Positions 62,031 to 64,000 of a stretch of 64,000 nt of DNA are shown piece after piece. Both the position numbers and the translations under genes were made by a program. The notes beneath the pieces are model-generated. The model had not been told where the DNA came from, made no database searches, and was given only the letters and a program-made list of their open reading frames with translations. Every line of letters begins with the position of its first letter. Position 1 is the first letter of the stretch. This DNA comes from Patagioenas fasciata (taxonomy: Eukaryota; Chordata; Aves; Columbiformes; Columbidae), in contig NC_092522.1 of assembly GCF_037038585.1 (NCBI RefSeq), positions 47,777,661 through 47,841,660 of the forward strand. The letters are read 5' to 3'.

Positions 62031-64000
62031 CCCGAAGGAGACATTTCTCATGTGCTTGGGAATGAAATAGGGAATTGCCAAACCTAGGTCTGTTCTGCTC
62101 TGGGAAAGAAAAGGGTCAGTGATATTTTGATGTTGAACCAATAAAATGTTCAGGATATTGTTGAGCCCAAAATGAGTTGGAGAAGATTCTGAAAGGATTC
62201 AGTAAGGAGTTTCTGTAGAAAGCAAGCTGGATTGGAATGATCAAGGGTGCTGCTAGAAGGATGTTAAGCTAAACAAGAACAGAGTAGGTCAGCAGGACTC
62301 AGTGACTGCCTGCCATGTATACTGGTACCAGACAGCAAGGGCATTACAGATGGGTAGCAGGCTGCCTCAGTTCATCCCTCTACAAGCATCATCTTGTTCT
62401 TCATAGAGTGAGGTCAGGGCTGGAAAAAGAGCTGGCTTTGCTCCTCACTGACCTCCCCAGGGACCTCACATGAAGAGTAAATAACAGTGGGTTTACTATG
62501 AAGCCTGCATGGACACTGAGTCCAATTTTGTGCTGTCAACTATGCCATAGAGAAATGAGCACTGACCTTTCAGTCTGATCCCACTGTCATCCCAAATTTG
62601 ACCCAGATGACTAAAGCCAAGAAACACAGTTATTTGTGAGCTGAAGGTCAGAATAAAGAGGCATCTGTCAGTGGCCAGAAATCACTGCTCAACAAGCGTC
62701 TTGTGGTGCTATTATCTGAAGAGTTCCCGACACAGTCATGCATCAGCTGCTGACGCTGATCCATGACCAGGAGCATTTCAACACCCTTGAATTTGAAGGC
62801 AGACGTGACTTCTCCAAGCATGAAAAAGAGTAGTGTCATTTTCCCATTGAAGTTAAATCTTCCCCTAGGACTCTCCTACGCAATTACAATGCAGAACAGT
62901 GGCTTAAATTGCACAATGTGGATTTGGCAGGTTACCAAATCCCAGGACTGTGGAATTAATAGGTTGTTTTTTCAGCATAATACTGAAATAGACAAAGTGA
63001 TTGATTGAACCAAAACACTTCAAGTTTATGTCATGTGCCTCTTCTGCAAGGCAGGTAAGGGTGGATTGGAGTTGCTAGGAGAAGTTGGATGTCAAATGTT
63101 CCAAGTTCCATAAGCCAAATCCAGTAATGAACTGTTTAAGATTTCAACTCCTGCATGTACTTCAGAATTTTTAAAATTTTCTTTACCTCTTGTAATTATT
63201 TTGTCATAGAAGACTCCAAAATATCATGTTTGGGAAGGAGAAAAAAAAAAAAAAAAGCTCATGAACTTCATGTAAATTGAAACTGTATGAGAGAGTATTT
63301 TTTTCGTTTCCCTTCATTAAAGAAAAACCATCCTACCATCAAGTTTTATTAAATAAAGAAAAATGTTTGAGCACATCTACTATTCCCTCATCCTGATTCA
63401 AAACATTACTTGATAGAGCAGAAGTAATAGCCACTAAGGCTGACTAGAAGTGTGTAGTTTTCTTTCAGAAATGGCTGATCCAGGGGAACCAAAGTGGTTT
63501 CTGGCCCTTCTGCTCATCCTGCCAAACCTTCTCATATAAAGTAGCACAGTCAAGCCTGTTCCCTGTCCATAACACCCCCATCCCAAGGCAGCCAGCTCCT
63601 GCACAGCTTATGTCTTTTGTGCAGCCAGCAGTGCCCAGACCACAGGGGATTTCAGCATTGTTTCAGAGACATCTGCACTAAACATTGTCATTTTCCAGAG
63701 CAAAAATACCACCCAGCAACAGTTCTCTCTGAACGTGGGCATGTTAAGGAACCTTGAAGGTTTCCTACACAATAGCCAAGGAGGGCTCAGAAGCACAAAT
63801 AGTCCCAGAACTGGTGAACTTTTAAATCAAACCTAAATGGCTAATGCAAGCTAGTTATAATAAATATAGAGAAGCTGCTGTGTAGGATGTCCTGCCTGTG
63901 CAATTGTCTTCTGCTAGAAAATGATAAATTCCATTTGTGTCATTTGTAATGGTGAAATTATTCCATGCAGCAAAGTACTGAAATGTCATCTAGTTGTGTT
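62031..64000. other. Intergenic DNA to window end; no gene recognised
   Basis: The stretch includes an A16 tract at 63241-63256. No exon of a neighbouring gene is recognised up to the right edge. Confidence 0.6.

Noticed and set aside
1..64000. tRNA, rRNA, snRNA genes or CRISPR arrays
   Set aside because: No A/B-box pair, cloverleaf, snRNA core or regularly spaced direct repeats were seen. A covariance-model search would be needed to be certain.

Overview
This looks like a piece of a bird (or other sauropsid) macrochromosome: vertebrate nuclear DNA, AT-rich apart from one CpG island, low in repeats, with interspersed repeats almost entirely of the CR1/L3 LINE type. Two CR1 copies are fairly intact and end in the usual avian 3' signature (ATTCTATGAT-like). 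I see no Alu, L1 or abundant SINEs. Crocodilians and turtles also carry CR1, so 'bird' is an inference.

Only one protein-coding exon can be supported. It is exon 1 of KCNK1 (TWIK-1, a two-pore-domain potassium channel) on the minus strand at 2396-2750. It holds residues 1-118 plus the first base of codon 119 and ends at a canonical donor in the middle of the first selectivity filter. Positions 1-2395 are the start of intron 1, and exons 2 and 3 must lie to the left of the window. The exon sits in a CpG island (about 2190-3260) that should be the promoter. The island holds two striking structures: a nearly perfect 96-bp GC-rich palindrome at 2210-2305, about 90 bp inside intron 1, and a G-quadruplex-type run at 2799-2853 just upstream of the ATG.

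Everything from about 3.5 kb to 64 kb appears to be the intergenic space on the 5' side of KCNK1. No open frame in it exceeds about 160 codons and none resembles a vertebrate protein. The longest (12400-12876) is a fusion of a retroviral RNase H remnant with a CR1 ORF2 tail. Recognisable contents are: an ERV pol fragment followed directly by a CR1 (12.3-13.3 kb); ancient CR1/L3 pieces (23.6, 49.5, 55.4, 58.8-59.9 kb); a fairly intact antisense CR1 (61.75-62.03 kb); a possible hAT-type transposon end (31.5 kb); two CTCF-like sites (21.3 and 28.2 kb) with an octamer/TEAD-type motif cluster beside the first; A/C-rich simple repeats; and a long purine-rich tract (35.6-35.9 kb). The rest is unannotatable from sequence alone and may include long-range regulatory DNA.

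I found no CRISPR array, tRNA, rRNA, operon or novel multi-gene system. The most unusual object is the 96-bp palindrome in KCNK1 intron 1, which may be real or an assembly or read artefact.
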